A DNA stretch of 64,000 bases from Phormidium willei BDU 130791 (GCA_001637315.1 LSZA01000006.1:1-64000), one strand, 5' to 3'; positions 54,814 to 63,788 are shown, numbered from the stretch's first letter. The notes: a model not told the origin generated them from the letters alone. Program-made: numbers and translations.

Positions 54814-56043
54814 TCAAGATTGTAACAGAAGCACCGACAGCCGTTCCCCTGCCGCAATCCCAGGACTTCCCACGGGAATCACCGCACAGGCATTGGTTTG
54901 GGCTAAATTGACCAAATTCCCGGAACTAAAACTTCCCCCAGCACAATTAAAGTGGAACTGTCCATCACGAATCGCCACTTGTCCCCAAATATAGGTTTCT
55001 CGGCTGGGGGCGGCGGGTAAGGCTAACTCGGTTGTTGCTTCTACAAATTGAGGCTGCCAGCCGTGACTCAATCCTGAGAGTTTGAGTAAGGCCGGTTGCA
55101 CAAATCGCCAGGCCGTGACTAAGGCTGAGACTGGATTTCCGGGTAGGCCAAAATACAGCGATCGCAGTTTCGGAAAACGGGCCATCGTCAAAGGTTTACC
55201 GGGTTTAATAGCCACCGATTGCACCTGGATTTCGCCCCCCAAGTCTTGCAAAATCCCCTCAATGTAATCATAATCGCCCACAGAAACCCCTCCCGTGGAG
55301 ATCACCACATCTCCCCATTGCAAGGCTTCACGAATCGTTTGACGCAGGCTTTGCGGCGTATCGGCGACAATTCCCAACCGTAGGGCTTCAATATCTAATT
55401 GATGCAGAAAAGCCGCTAATGCGTATTGATTAGAATCAACAATTTGTCCAGGTTTAAGAGGCTGATTCGGGGCGACTAACTCACTCCCCGTCGAGAGAAT
55501 GGCCACACGGGGTTTGCGAATGACCTTCACCACATTACATTGGGCCGCCGCTAAGACGGCAATTTCCGCCGCTTGTAGGCGAATCCCTGGATTGAGAAGG
55601 GGGGTTCCGGCTTGGTAAAAGCGGCCGCGATGACGGACAAATTCGCCGCAGGCTTTGGGAGGTTGTAAGATGTCAACGCGATCGCCGTCTCGTCGTGTCA
55701 CCTCCTGTATAACAATGGTATCCGCCCCTGGGGGAACCATGGCCCCGGTGAAGATGCGGGCGGCTTGCCCTGATTTTAGGGTGTTCTGGGGTGGGGTTCC
55801 GGCGGCGATGTCTTCGATTACCTGTAAACTGACGGGGGTTTCCTCGGAGGCGGCGGCCACATCTTCAAAGCGAACCGCATAGCCATCCATCGCGGAGTTA
55901 TCCCAATGGGGAAAGTCTAATTGACTGCGAACGGCGGTGGCCAGAATCCGCCCCGTGGCATCGGGGAGGTGAACGCCCTCGCTGTCGGTGAGGGGATGAA
56001 CCGCGTCAAGTATTAAACGTTCAGCGTCGGCAACAGATAACAT
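54814..56043 (-). CDS. moeA: molybdopterin molybdenumtransferase MoeA
   Basis: MoeA inserts molybdate into adenylylated molybdopterin to make molybdenum cofactor for enzymes such as nitrate reductase. The 409-residue sequence shows LPDATGRILATAV, LDFPHWDNSAMDGYAVR, IFTGAMVPPGADTIVIQE, VAILSTGSELV, GQIVDSNQYAL, STGGVSVGDYDYI and FGLPGNPVSALVTAWRFVQPALLKLSG, all standard motifs in order. No other molybdenum cofactor genes are nearby. Confidence 0.95.
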   Translation of the reverse strand: MLSVADAERLILDAVHPLTDSEGVHLPDATGRILATAVRSQLDFPHWDNSAMDGYAVRFEDVAAASEETPVSLQVIEDIAAGTPPQNTLKSGQAARIFTGAMVPPGADTIVIQEVTRRDGDRVDILQPPKACGEFVRHRGRFYQAGTPLLNPGIRLQAAEIAVLAAAQCNVVKVIRKPRVAILSTGSELVAPNQPLKPGQIVDSNQYALAAFLHQLDIEALRLGIVADTPQSLRQTIREALQWGDVVISTGGVSVGDYDYIEGILQDLGGEIQVQSVAIKPGKPLTMARFPKLRSLYFGLPGNPVSALVTAWRFVQPALLKLSGLSHGWQPQFVEATTELALPAAPSRETYIWGQVAIRDGQFHFNCAGGSFSSGNLVNLAQTNACAVIPVGSPGIAAGERLSVLLLQS

Positions 56044-56080
56044 AAATAGTTAATAGTTAATAATGGAGGAGATTTGGGGA

Positions 56081-57388
56081 TTAGGGGCGTTGGTTTTCCC
56101 AAATGGCAATTCGTTCTTGGGCGGTCTCGTAGGCGGGGCTAGTTTCAGGCACTAATTGGGCGGCATCAATGGCAAATTGAATCTGTCCATTGTCCGCCCG
56201 CTGTTGGGCTAAATCGAGGATGGCTTGACTCCAACGGGCGATCGCCTCTTGAGCCTCAGTATAAAGGGGTTGATTGGGGTCAATCTGTCGCACTTGTTCG
56301 ATCGCCCGCCAGTAGGATGAGGCTTGTCCGGGGTCAATCTGGGCTTGGGCGTCTTCTAGTATTTTTTGGTTTTCACTGGGGTCTAAGGACGATTCTGGGG
56401 GGTCTGGGCGCGTTTCTGCCATAGGGGTGGACTCCTCAATATCCGGGTCTCTCGGCGAGCCAAACACCCCTAGCATTAAAAACGAGGCGATCGCCCCCAA
56501 CAGTCCAATCAATTGCCAGAGACTCCCCGTCTTCGCCGTCGAAGCGGGTTTGGCTTCAGGAGTGGCTTCAGGAGTCGGTTCAGGAGTCACTTCAGGAGTG
56601 GGTTCAGGAGTCACTTCAGGAGTGGCTTCAGGAGTCGGTTCGGGGATCTCGTTGACAAACAGCGATCGCCCCAGCTGGGCCGTCGAGGCAATCAGTAGCG
56701 GCGTTTGGGGCGGTTGGCGACATTGATCGGCGAGGGGGGGCAACACGTGACGTAACTCCGCCTCTACATCCGCCAAAGTGCGATCGCCGTGATACCGTAA
56801 CGCCGCAATCAACGCCGTCGTAAACAATCCGTTGCGTAAATCCCGAGACTCCCGCGATCGCTGATCCAACTGACAACTCAACAACGCTGGAATCCCCGCC
56901 GACTCAGCCAAACGAACCAACTGCGATCCAATGGCTTGTCCCAACTGGGGGGCTGTGGGGCGGCGGATATCCAGAAATAGGGTAATATGCTGGCTATCGA
57001 GGGCCTGGAGATGCTCAAACAGCACTTGGGCCGCAACAGCCGTTTGCGGGAGGCGTTCAGGATCACTATCTCGCAACAGAAAATAGTCCTGGCCCTGATG
57101 ATTGAGGACATACCCACTAAAAAACAGCCACACCAGATCCTCACTCCCCACATGACGAGGAAGCCACTCACTCAACAATCGCCCGAACGTCGCCGCCTTT
57201 GGTTCCGTCTCAATCCCATCTTCCGTTGGCGGCGATTGTTCCGTTAGCAGGGCCAAATCCTCGGGCCGCAGCCAACCCGCTTGCAGCAGATGATTCGCCA
57301 ACCCCTGGGCATCTTGCACGGCAAACCGCAAGGGCTGAAGATAGTCATAATGGTCGAGGCCGACAGCAAGCAAAACCAGGTTGCCCAT
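56081..57388 (-). CDS. caspase-fold protein lacking the catalytic dyad, membrane-anchored
   Basis: A 435-residue protein with an N-terminal p20 caspase/orthocaspase-like domain (VLLAVGLDHYDYLQPLRFAVQDAQGLANHLLQAGW, DLVWLFFSGYVLNHQGQDYFLLRDSD, ITLFLDIRRP). In active members these positions read SGHG and D-x-C; here His is Tyr93 and Cys is Arg142, so proteolysis is unlikely. Residues 250-281 are a TPE(A/V/P) repeat, 291-309 a transmembrane helix, and the C-terminal 120 residues are helical repeats with Trp at regular places (SSYWRAIEQV, ARWSQAILDLA). The ATG at 57388 is used; the longer frame runs into the CHAD gene. It is probably a scaffold or decoy rather than a protease. Confidence 0.75.
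   Translation of the reverse strand: MGNLVLLAVGLDHYDYLQPLRFAVQDAQGLANHLLQAGWLRPEDLALLTEQSPPTEDGIETEPKAATFGRLLSEWLPRHVGSEDLVWLFFSGYVLNHQGQDYFLLRDSDPERLPQTAVAAQVLFEHLQALDSQHITLFLDIRRPTAPQLGQAIGSQLVRLAESAGIPALLSCQLDQRSRESRDLRNGLFTTALIAALRYHGDRTLADVEAELRHVLPPLADQCRQPPQTPLLIASTAQLGRSLFVNEIPEPTPEATPEVTPEPTPEVTPEPTPEATPEAKPASTAKTGSLWQLIGLLGAIASFLMLGVFGSPRDPDIEESTPMAETRPDPPESSLDPSENQKILEDAQAQIDPGQASSYWRAIEQVRQIDPNQPLYTEAQEAIARWSQAILDLAQQRADNGQIQFAIDAAQLVPETSPAYETAQERIAIWENQRP
56560..56645. repeat. in-frame 12-bp coding repeats (TPEx)
   Basis: Seven units of about 12 bp on the minus strand encode TPEA, TPEV and TPEP tetrapeptides inside the caspase-fold gene, forming a Pro/Thr/Glu linker before the transmembrane helix. 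Confidence 0.85.
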
Positions 57389-57473
57389 AAGAGAATGTGC
57401 GAGGTAGGGTGAGTGATAGAATCGGGGCGGGCCAATCCCCGAGCATGAGCCGAATTGAGCTTGATTTTGCGCC

Positions 57474-58523
57474 TTAATGTTGGGCTTGATAGCCGTTGAG
57501 GATTTCAGAACGGAACACTTGGCGAATCGGCGGCGAGAGATAACCACGTTGTAGGCCTTGCCAACGCAACCAGTTCTGATAGCGTGTCTCACGAAGCTGT
57601 TGGGCCAACTCCGGGGCGACTTTCGCAAAATCTTTGTTCAACGCCTCACTGAGAAATTCTCCCATAACATAGCTATCTTGCAGATGTCCCAGGATTTCTT
57701 GTAACTCCTTCATATCGGCCAAATAGGCTTGATAGGTGGGACTATAGAGATCGCTAAACAGATACATCAGATAGCGAACACGCTTGGTTTGCTTACGCAA
57801 TTCATGGAGATGCTTACCCTGTTGCAGCAGTAACTCATCCACCGCCTCACGGCTGATTTGGGAAGATGTCTCGGGAGATGTCTCAGGCGATGTCTCGGGA
57901 GATGTCTCAGAAGATGTCTCAGAAGATGTCTCGGGAGATGTCTCAGAAGATGTCTCGGGAGATGTCTCAGGCGATAACCCCACCCACCAACCGGGTTCGA
58001 GGAGGAGACGACTCACACTCGGGAGTAAGACATCGGCCAAAACCGATTGAATCGGTAGGGTGGCGTAGGGGCTGTATTGAGGATGTTGTAACCATTCCTG
58101 AATCGCCCCTTTGAACTTGTTGTACGACTTACCCAGAAGTAACGCTTCAGCCTCCTTGCGGGCCGTTTTGCGACGTTTGGCCAGGGTTTTCAGGGCCGGT
58201 TGCAGGCGATCGCGTTCCTTTTTGGGACAATTGGGCAAGAGATCTTGTTCTAGCAAGGCCTGCATCACATCAATATCCCGCAATACCCCTAGAGTGCGGG
58301 CCATCTTGCCAATTTTGGAATTTTGGGCCGGTTTCGGGAGAATCACCGCAGCGGCGAACCCGACGGTGTCACTGCGTAAACGTCGCATTCCCACCCGCAT
58401 CTGATGGAGGGCTTCAGGATCGCCATCGCCCAATACCTCCTCTTCATACTTGAGGATATGCTTAACATGAGTCTTGATGGCACTGTGGGCGCGATCGCCA
58501 AAACTGGGAATTGAGGAAGTCAT
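57474..58523 (-). CDS. CHAD-domain protein with SPET repeat insert
   Basis: A 349-residue CHAD protein. CHAD domains are helical bundles with many conserved His/Lys/Arg residues that bind polyphosphate. Visible here: LHQMRVGMRRLRSDTVGFA (residues 40-58), LGVLRDIDVMQALLEQDL and, near the C-terminus, LHELRKQTKRVRYLMYLFSDLY and LQEILGHLQDSYVMGEFL. The two CHAD halves are separated by a 36-residue low-complexity S(P/S)ET repeat (about residues 185-220), likely a loop. It lies 85 nt upstream of the caspase-fold gene on the same strand, so they could be co-transcribed. Confidence 0.88.
   Translation of the reverse strand: MTSSIPSFGDRAHSAIKTHVKHILKYEEEVLGDGDPEALHQMRVGMRRLRSDTVGFAAAVILPKPAQNSKIGKMARTLGVLRDIDVMQALLEQDLLPNCPKKERDRLQPALKTLAKRRKTARKEAEALLLGKSYNKFKGAIQEWLQHPQYSPYATLPIQSVLADVLLPSVSRLLLEPGWWVGLSPETSPETSSETSPETSSETSSETSPETSPETSPETSSQISREAVDELLLQQGKHLHELRKQTKRVRYLMYLFSDLYSPTYQAYLADMKELQEILGHLQDSYVMGEFLSEALNKDFAKVAPELAQQLRETRYQNWLRWQGLQRGYLSPPIRQVFRSEILNGYQAQH
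57865..57972. repeat. nine-copy 12-bp coding repeat (SPET/SSET)
   Basis: Nine units of GATGTCTCRGRR in direct order, read on the minus strand as SPET or SSET, lie inside the CHAD gene. The units keep the frame, so copy-number change would only lengthen or shorten a loop. Confidence 0.93.
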
Positions 58524-58655
58524 TATCGATTCAGTGTTGATTCAGTATTGATTCAGGGTTGACGGGGACGCCAATCCCAGAGAGGCTGACGGCTGGGTCG
58601 AAGTTTGCCAAAATGGGACAGCAACCACTCTAAGGATGAGGGAAATCTAACATTT

Positions 58656-59315
58656 GTGCTAAACGCGATTCTGTTCGATCTCGATGGAACCCTTGTTAAT
58701 ACTGATATTTTGCATTTTGCCATTTGGCAAGAACTTCTCAGAGAACAGGGGATTACCATCGATCGCGCCTTCTATGATCAGTCGATGGTAGGACATCGCA
58801 ACGAGGCGATCGTCCGTGACGTTTTAGGTCATTTGCCCCAGGAAGCCGGGATGAAGCTGGCGCACCGCAAAGAAGCCCTATTTCGGGAACGAGGGGGTCA
58901 GATGACGCGATTAGAGGGCTTAGACGAGCTTTTGAGTTGGCGATCGCACCACCAGATAGCCACCGCCGTCGTCACCAACGCCCCTCGGAACAACGCCGAG
59001 ATGATGCTAACGGCCCTTAACCTCAGCCATAGCTTTGATACCATCATCATCAGCGAAGAATTGCCCCAAGGAAAACCCCATCCCCTGCCCTACCAAACCG
59101 CCTTAAAACGCCTATCTCTCCCCCCCGAGACAGCGATCGCCTTTGAAGATACCCCCCTGGGGATTCGCAGTGCGGTTGGGGCCGGTGTCGTCACCATCGG
59201 CATGGCCACCACCCACTCCCCTGACCTCTTACAAGACGCGGGGGCTGAGTTTGCCATTGCCGACTTCCGCTGTGAGAGACTGTGGCAATGGTTAGAAGCG
59301 AGAGTCGCGTCATGA
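58656..59315 (+). CDS. HAD-family phosphatase (beta-phosphoglucomutase-like)
   Basis: A 219-residue HAD-superfamily subfamily I protein. The nucleophile motif is ILFDLDGTLVNTD at the very N-terminus, followed by a helical cap, the Ser/Thr motif as VVTNAPR, the Lys in GKPHPLPYQTALKRL and the acidic motif AIAFEDTPLGIRSAVGAG. The substrate is open; sugar phosphates are common in this group. The start is probably the GTG at 58656; a longer TTG frame begins at 58605. Its TGA overlaps the cobD ATG (ATGA), so it may belong to the cobalamin operon. Confidence 0.85.
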   Translation: MLNAILFDLDGTLVNTDILHFAIWQELLREQGITIDRAFYDQSMVGHRNEAIVRDVLGHLPQEAGMKLAHRKEALFRERGGQMTRLEGLDELLSWRSHHQIATAVVTNAPRNNAEMMLTALNLSHSFDTIIISEELPQGKPHPLPYQTALKRLSLPPETAIAFEDTPLGIRSAVGAGVVTIGMATTHSPDLLQDAGAEFAIADFRCERLWQWLEARVAS

Positions 59316-60349
59316 CCCTCGGAAATCCTATCTCCCAGGGAGATTTGGCCATCACGATCCTCATCGGAGGCTTAGTATTAGACAGACTTATTGGCGATCC
59401 TTGGCATTGGCTGCATCCGGTTCAAGTCATGGGTTGGTTCATTTCCGCCTATACCCAGATGGCCCTGAACCTCACCGACTCACCGCGAGGCTTGCGTTGG
59501 CTAGGAGTCGGGTTGACGTTGTTGATGATGATAGGTAGTGGGGCCATAGCCTGGGCCATGATTGCCCTAGGAACTTGGCTTCATCCCCTACTGGGGGCGG
59601 CTGTGGCCATGATTCTCCTCGCCTCCTGTCTGGCGGCCCGAAGTTTACGCCAAGCCGCCGAAGATGTCTTGGCCCCCATCCTCGCCGGAGATATCCAACA
59701 GGCCCGCCAACGACTCAAAAACTATGTCGGCCGGGATACTGATACCCTCTCAGATGAAGACGTTTTACGGGCAGTCTTAGAGACGGTAGCGGAAAATACG
59801 GTCGATGGGGTCACCGCTCCGTTATTCTACGCAATTGTTGGGTCAATCCTATCTCCAGGGGGCGCGGCTGTGGCGGCTTTAGCCTACAAATCCGTTAGCA
59901 CCCTGGATTCCATGGTTGGTTACAAACGTCCGCCCTATACGGATCTCGGCTGGTGTAGTGCGCGTACGGATGATGTCTTAACCTGGCTTCCCTGTCGTCT
60001 CACGGTAGCCAGTGTCGCCCTAGGTTCGGGCCATCCCCGCCATTTTTGGAAACAATGTGGCCAGCAGGCCCCCCTCGATCCCAGTCCCAATTCAGGCTGG
60101 AGTGAATCAGCTTATGCGATCGCCTTAGGAGTTCAATTAGGAGGCGTCAACAGCTATCAAGGGGTCGTGATTGAGAAACCCCGCTTAGGAACGTCTCGGC
60201 GGCCTATTGCCCCAGTTGTCGTCAGGGCGGCCTTGACCCTCAGTCGTCGTTTACTGGTCGGGGGGGCCGTCATCGGAGTATTGTTGATCTGGGTACGCTA
60301 CAGCCTTGAGTTGGGGTCTTTACTGTTGCCCCTCAATTCAGCCCATTGA
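59312..60349 (+). CDS. cobD: adenosylcobinamide-phosphate synthase CobD/CbiB
   Basis: This integral membrane enzyme joins adenosylcobyric acid and aminopropanol (or its phosphate) in late cobalamin synthesis. The 345-residue sequence has GGLVLDRLIGDPWHWLHPVQVMGWFI, GRDTDTLSDEDVLRAVLETVAENTVDGVTAPLFYAIVG, YKSVSTLDSMVGYKRPPYTDLGW and a C-terminal GWSESAYAIALGVQLGGVNSYQG, all typical. It starts at the ATG that overlaps the HAD stop. cobC follows 24 nt after its stop. Confidence 0.93.
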   Translation: MTLGNPISQGDLAITILIGGLVLDRLIGDPWHWLHPVQVMGWFISAYTQMALNLTDSPRGLRWLGVGLTLLMMIGSGAIAWAMIALGTWLHPLLGAAVAMILLASCLAARSLRQAAEDVLAPILAGDIQQARQRLKNYVGRDTDTLSDEDVLRAVLETVAENTVDGVTAPLFYAIVGSILSPGGAAVAALAYKSVSTLDSMVGYKRPPYTDLGWCSARTDDVLTWLPCRLTVASVALGSGHPRHFWKQCGQQAPLDPSPNSGWSESAYAIALGVQLGGVNSYQGVVIEKPRLGTSRRPIAPVVVRAALTLSRRLLVGGAVIGVLLIWVRYSLELGSLLLPLNSAH

Positions 60350-60373
60350 CACTCCATTTTGTATCATCCTTTC

Positions 60374-61426
60374 ATGACTCACCCTCCCACTCATGGTGGA
60401 AATTTGACTTGGGCCGCCTCCCTAGCCGGATGCCAACCTGAAGAAATTCTCGACTTTTCAGCCAATATCAATCCCCTGGGGCCGCCGGCTTCTGCATTGG
60501 CGGCCATTGACGGGGCCTTGAAACATCTGCGCAACTATCCTGATCCTCAGTATCGTCCCTTACGGGAGGCGATTGCCCAAGTTCATCATCTCGATCCAGC
60601 TTGGATATTACCGGGAAATGGGGCCGCTGAACTGCTGACTTGGACGGCGTTAGAACTCTCTCAATGCGATCGCGTTTTGTTGCCCCTCCCGGCCTTTTCC
60701 GATTATGGCCGGGCTTTACGAACGTTTGATGTAGCCATTCGTCCAGTATCGGCCTGGAATCAACCCCTTTGGCATGTCCAACCGGGAGAGGGGTTATTGT
60801 TTAACAATCCCCATAATCCCACGGGGCAACTTTGGCCCCGTTGGCGCTTTCGGGCCATCTTGGAAACGGCTAAGCTGGTGGTGGCCGATGAGGCGTTTAT
60901 GGATTTTTTGCGGCCCGAGTCTCAGGAAAGCCTGATTGATTGGGTTGAGGAGTTTCCCAATTTGATTATCCTGCGATCGCTGACGAAGTTTTACAGTTTG
61001 CCCGGCCTACGGTTAGGCTACGCCATTTCTCACCCCGATCGCCTGCAACGCTGGCAAGAGTGGCGTGATCCGTGGTCTGTGAACAGTTTAGCCGCAGCGG
61101 CGGGGATGGCGGTGTTACAAGATAAGGCGTTTCAGGCGCGAACCTATCAATGGTTGGAGACGAGTAGACGACAGCTATGGGAGGCGATTAACGCCATTCC
61201 CGGCTTATCGGCTGATTGGGGGGCGGCTAATTTCTTGTTGGTGAGAACCCAGATGGCCGGAGATGAGTTACAACGGTTGTTATTGCGAGAACAACGGATT
61301 TTTGTGCGAGATTGCTTGAGTTTCCAGGAATTGGGCGATCGCTTTGTCCGCGTCGCCGTCAAACGTCCCCCGGAAAATCGTCGCTTGGTATCTGCCCTGG
61401 AGGTCATTTTCGGCAATACCGAGTAG
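60374..61426 (+). CDS. cobC: threonine-phosphate decarboxylase
   Basis: A 350-residue PLP enzyme of the aminotransferase class I/II fold that decarboxylates L-threonine-O-3-phosphate to give the aminopropanol phosphate arm of cobalamin. Evidence: the HGGNLTWAASLAG N-terminus, DFSANINPLGPP, NYPDPQYRPLREAIA, LFNNPHNPTGQLW, VVADEAFMDFL, the PLP-lysine motif LRSLTKFYSLPGLRLGY and the C-terminal RVAVKRPPENRRLV. Pairing with cobD just upstream supports it over histidinol-phosphate aminotransferase, which is similar. The ATG at 60374 fits the conserved start; a TTG at 60359 precedes it. Confidence 0.9.
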   Translation: MTHPPTHGGNLTWAASLAGCQPEEILDFSANINPLGPPASALAAIDGALKHLRNYPDPQYRPLREAIAQVHHLDPAWILPGNGAAELLTWTALELSQCDRVLLPLPAFSDYGRALRTFDVAIRPVSAWNQPLWHVQPGEGLLFNNPHNPTGQLWPRWRFRAILETAKLVVADEAFMDFLRPESQESLIDWVEEFPNLIILRSLTKFYSLPGLRLGYAISHPDRLQRWQEWRDPWSVNSLAAAAGMAVLQDKAFQARTYQWLETSRRQLWEAINAIPGLSADWGAANFLLVRTQMAGDELQRLLLREQRIFVRDCLSFQELGDRFVRVAVKRPPENRRLVSALEVIFGNTE

Positions 61427-61448
61427 ACTTGAGAATGCGATCGCCTCA

Positions 61449-62396
61449 ATGTCCCTCTCAAAGCCTATGCACTTGCGTTTATTGAGTCCCCCATCCCTGC
61501 AAACTGGAGATACCCTTCATGTCATCGCCCCCAGTGGCGGACTCCGAGAAAAAACCGCTTGTGAACAGGGACTGCAACTTTGGCGCGATCGCGGCTACAA
61601 TCTGGTCTTAACCCCCGGCTGGGATCAGCAACATGGCTATCTCTCCGCCCCAGATCCTCAACGGCGACAACAACTTTACGACAGTTTCCATGATCCCAAC
61701 GTCAAAGGAATCCTCTGTCTTCGCGGCGGCTACGGGGCCACGCGACTCCTGGAAAACTGGAATTGGGGTGTACATTTACCCCCCAAATGGTTGATTGGAT
61801 TTTCCGACATTACCGCCCTCCTCTGGAGTCTATCCAACGAGGGTATATCGGGGCTACACGCCCCCCTTTTGACGACTTTGGCGGCCGAACCCGATTGGTC
61901 TCAAAAACGGCTGTTTAAGTGGGTTTCTGGGCGGGCGATCGCTCCCATTCAAGGTCAAGGCTGGGGCGGTGGAAGCTGTGTCGGACGATTGTTTCCTGGG
62001 AATCTCACCGTCGCCACCCATCTCATTGGAACCGCCCACGAACCCGACCTAACCGGGGCCATCCTCGCCTTTGAGGATACCGGCGAACTCCCCTATCGCA
62101 TCGATCGCCTCCTCACCCATTGGCGGATGTCGGGCCGCTTCAAACATATTGCTGGGATCGCCCTGGGGCGGTTTAGCCGAGGCGACGTTCCCCCAGGAAC
62201 CCCCAGTTTGAGTATGGCCGAGGTCTTACGCGATCGCCTCGAAGATCTCAACATCCCCATCGTCTCCGAGTTACCCTTCGGCCATGACGGCGTCAACGCC
62301 GCCCTTCCCGTCGGGGCGATCGCCGAACTCAACGGCGACGCTGGAACCCTCAACGTTACTCCCTTCCCCGATCGCTACGAAATCACCTCCCCCTAA
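61449..62396 (+). CDS. S66-family LD-carboxypeptidase
   Basis: A 315-residue serine peptidase of the S66 family, which cleaves the D-Ala from L,D-linked tetrapeptides in peptidoglycan recycling. The nucleophile Ser is in LIGFSDITALLWSL, the Glu in ILAFEDTGELPYRIDRLL and the His in LPFGHDGVNAALPVG; LCLRGGYGATRLLENW precedes the Ser as expected. The ATG at 61449 is preferred; another at 61467 is possible. A frame to 61344 would overlap cobC. Confidence 0.9.
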   Translation: MSLSKPMHLRLLSPPSLQTGDTLHVIAPSGGLREKTACEQGLQLWRDRGYNLVLTPGWDQQHGYLSAPDPQRRQQLYDSFHDPNVKGILCLRGGYGATRLLENWNWGVHLPPKWLIGFSDITALLWSLSNEGISGLHAPLLTTLAAEPDWSQKRLFKWVSGRAIAPIQGQGWGGGSCVGRLFPGNLTVATHLIGTAHEPDLTGAILAFEDTGELPYRIDRLLTHWRMSGRFKHIAGIALGRFSRGDVPPGTPSLSMAEVLRDRLEDLNIPIVSELPFGHDGVNAALPVGAIAELNGDAGTLNVTPFPDRYEITSP

Positions 62397-62574
62397 TCCC
62401 CTCCATTTTGTCAATCTCCCCGGCCAACTCCAACGCTTTCCGTTAAAATAGTAAACCTAGGTATTTCCAATATCTAGCAGTCAAAACATCAACCAGCCTG
62501 ACTCGGTTCAGTCTTAATTGTCCATTGTCCAGTCTGTCTGTTGATGTATTATTGGTGAGAGGAAAACGACACAT

Positions 62575-63597
62575 ATGGCTATTCAAATTCAGCAGGCGGT
62601 TGCCGTTGGCAAATATCTCGTTGAACAGCGATTAAGAGGGCGCAAAAAATTTCCCCTCGTCTTAATGCTTGAACCCCTGTATCGCTGCAACTTAGCCTGT
62701 TCCGGCTGCGGTAAAATCCAGCATCCCACCGAAATCCTCAAACGGAATCTAACCCCCGAACAATGTTTCGCCGCCGTCGATGAATGTGGTGCACCCGTCG
62801 TTTCCATTCCCGGAGGAGAACCCCTCCTACATCCCCAAATTGATGAAATTGTGGCCGGTTTAGTCGATCGCAAGAAATTCATCTATCTCTGCACCAACGC
62901 CATTTTACTGGAAAAAACCCTCTCAAAATTCACCCCGTCGCCCTATCTAACCTTTAGTGTTCACCTCGATGGCTTGCGAGAGAAACATGATGAATGTGTC
63001 GATCGCAAAGGGGTATTTGATATCGCCGTCAATGCCATCAAAGCCGCCAAAGCCAAAGGGTTTCGAGTCACCACCAATACCACCGTATTTGAAGGCACAG
63101 ACCCGAAAGAAATGCAAGCATTCTTCGACTTTTTGACTGAGTTAGGGGTCGATGGTATGATGATTTCTCCGGGATATAGCTATGAGAAAGCCCCGGATCA
63201 AGATAATTTCTTGAAACGAGAACAGACGAAAGCCTTGTTTCGGGAAATTTTGTCGCCCTTCAAAGCGGGTAAAAAGAAATGGGACTTTAACCACAATCCC
63301 CTGTTCTTGGACTTCCTCATGGGAGACAAAGACTACGAATGTACCCCTTGGGGCAGCCCCAGCTACAGTGTGTTAGGCTGGCAAAAACCCTGCTATCTCC
63401 TCGATGAAGGGCATTATGACAGCTTCAAGGAGTTGCTGGAAACCACCGACTGGAGTCAGTACGGACGCAAGAGTGGCAATCCCAAATGTGCCGATTGTAT
63501 GGTCCATTGTGGCTATGAGCCCACGGCGGCGATGGATGCAATGGAACCGGCGAATATGGCTCGTTCCCTCGGCAGTGTTTTCGGTATGGCCCGCTAG
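62575..63597 (+). CDS. hpnH: adenosyl-hopene transferase HpnH
   Basis: HpnH is a B12-independent radical SAM enzyme that attaches the 5'-deoxyadenosyl group to diploptene, the first step towards extended (C35) hopanoids. The 340-residue protein has the cluster motif [11 protein letters not shown] (Cys38, Cys42, Cys45), [45 protein letters not shown] and a Cys-rich C-terminus ([21 protein letters not shown]). A GAGAGGAAAA ribosome site lies before the ATG. No other hopanoid genes are in the window. Confidence 0.94.
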   Translation: MAIQIQQAVAVGKYLVEQRLRGRKKFPLVLMLEPLYRCNLACSGCGKIQHPTEILKRNLTPEQCFAAVDECGAPVVSIPGGEPLLHPQIDEIVAGLVDRKKFIYLCTNAILLEKTLSKFTPSPYLTFSVHLDGLREKHDECVDRKGVFDIAVNAIKAAKAKGFRVTTNTTVFEGTDPKEMQAFFDFLTELGVDGMMISPGYSYEKAPDQDNFLKREQTKALFREILSPFKAGKKKWDFNHNPLFLDFLMGDKDYECTPWGSPSYSVLGWQKPCYLLDEGHYDSFKELLETTDWSQYGRKSGNPKCADCMVHCGYEPTAAMDAMEPANMARSLGSVFGMAR

Positions 63598-63646
63598 GGA
63601 AACCCTCTTTCCTCCTGTCACCTCTTCCTCGTGTCATGGCCTTCCT

Positions 63647-63748
63647 CGTGTCATGGCTCCAGCCGTGACACGGGGTTTCGGCGGCTCTGCCGCCTGCACT
63701 CGGGAGGCAGAGCCTCCCCGAGAGCATGACTTGGCTTCAGTCAAGTCA
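63647..63748. repeat. cluster of four intergenic hairpins
   Basis: Four inverted repeats in a row: CGTGTCA/TGACACG (63647-63672), GGCGGC/GCCGCC (63680-63694), CTCGGGAGGC/GCCTCCCCGAG (63699-63722, one bulge) and TGACTTG/CAAGTCA (63727-63748). CGTGTCATGGC also repeats directly just upstream. It lies between the converging hpnH and permease genes. Confidence 0.85.
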
Positions 63749-63788
63749 CGAGGAGAGGGAGCCAAGTCACGAGGGAAGAACAAACCCT

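Noticed and set aside
56427-56726. Plus-strand frame with repeated GSGVTSGV units
   Set aside because: It is the antisense of the TPE repeats in the caspase-fold gene; the periodicity of the real gene produces the open shadow frame.
57865-57972. Regular 12-bp units considered as a CRISPR-like array
   Set aside because: Units are contiguous without spacers and lie in frame within a coding sequence.
57784-58114. Plus-strand frames reading GDVSEDVS or MSREMSQ repeats
   Set aside because: Antisense shadows of the SPET repeat in the CHAD gene, with no ribosome site or family features.
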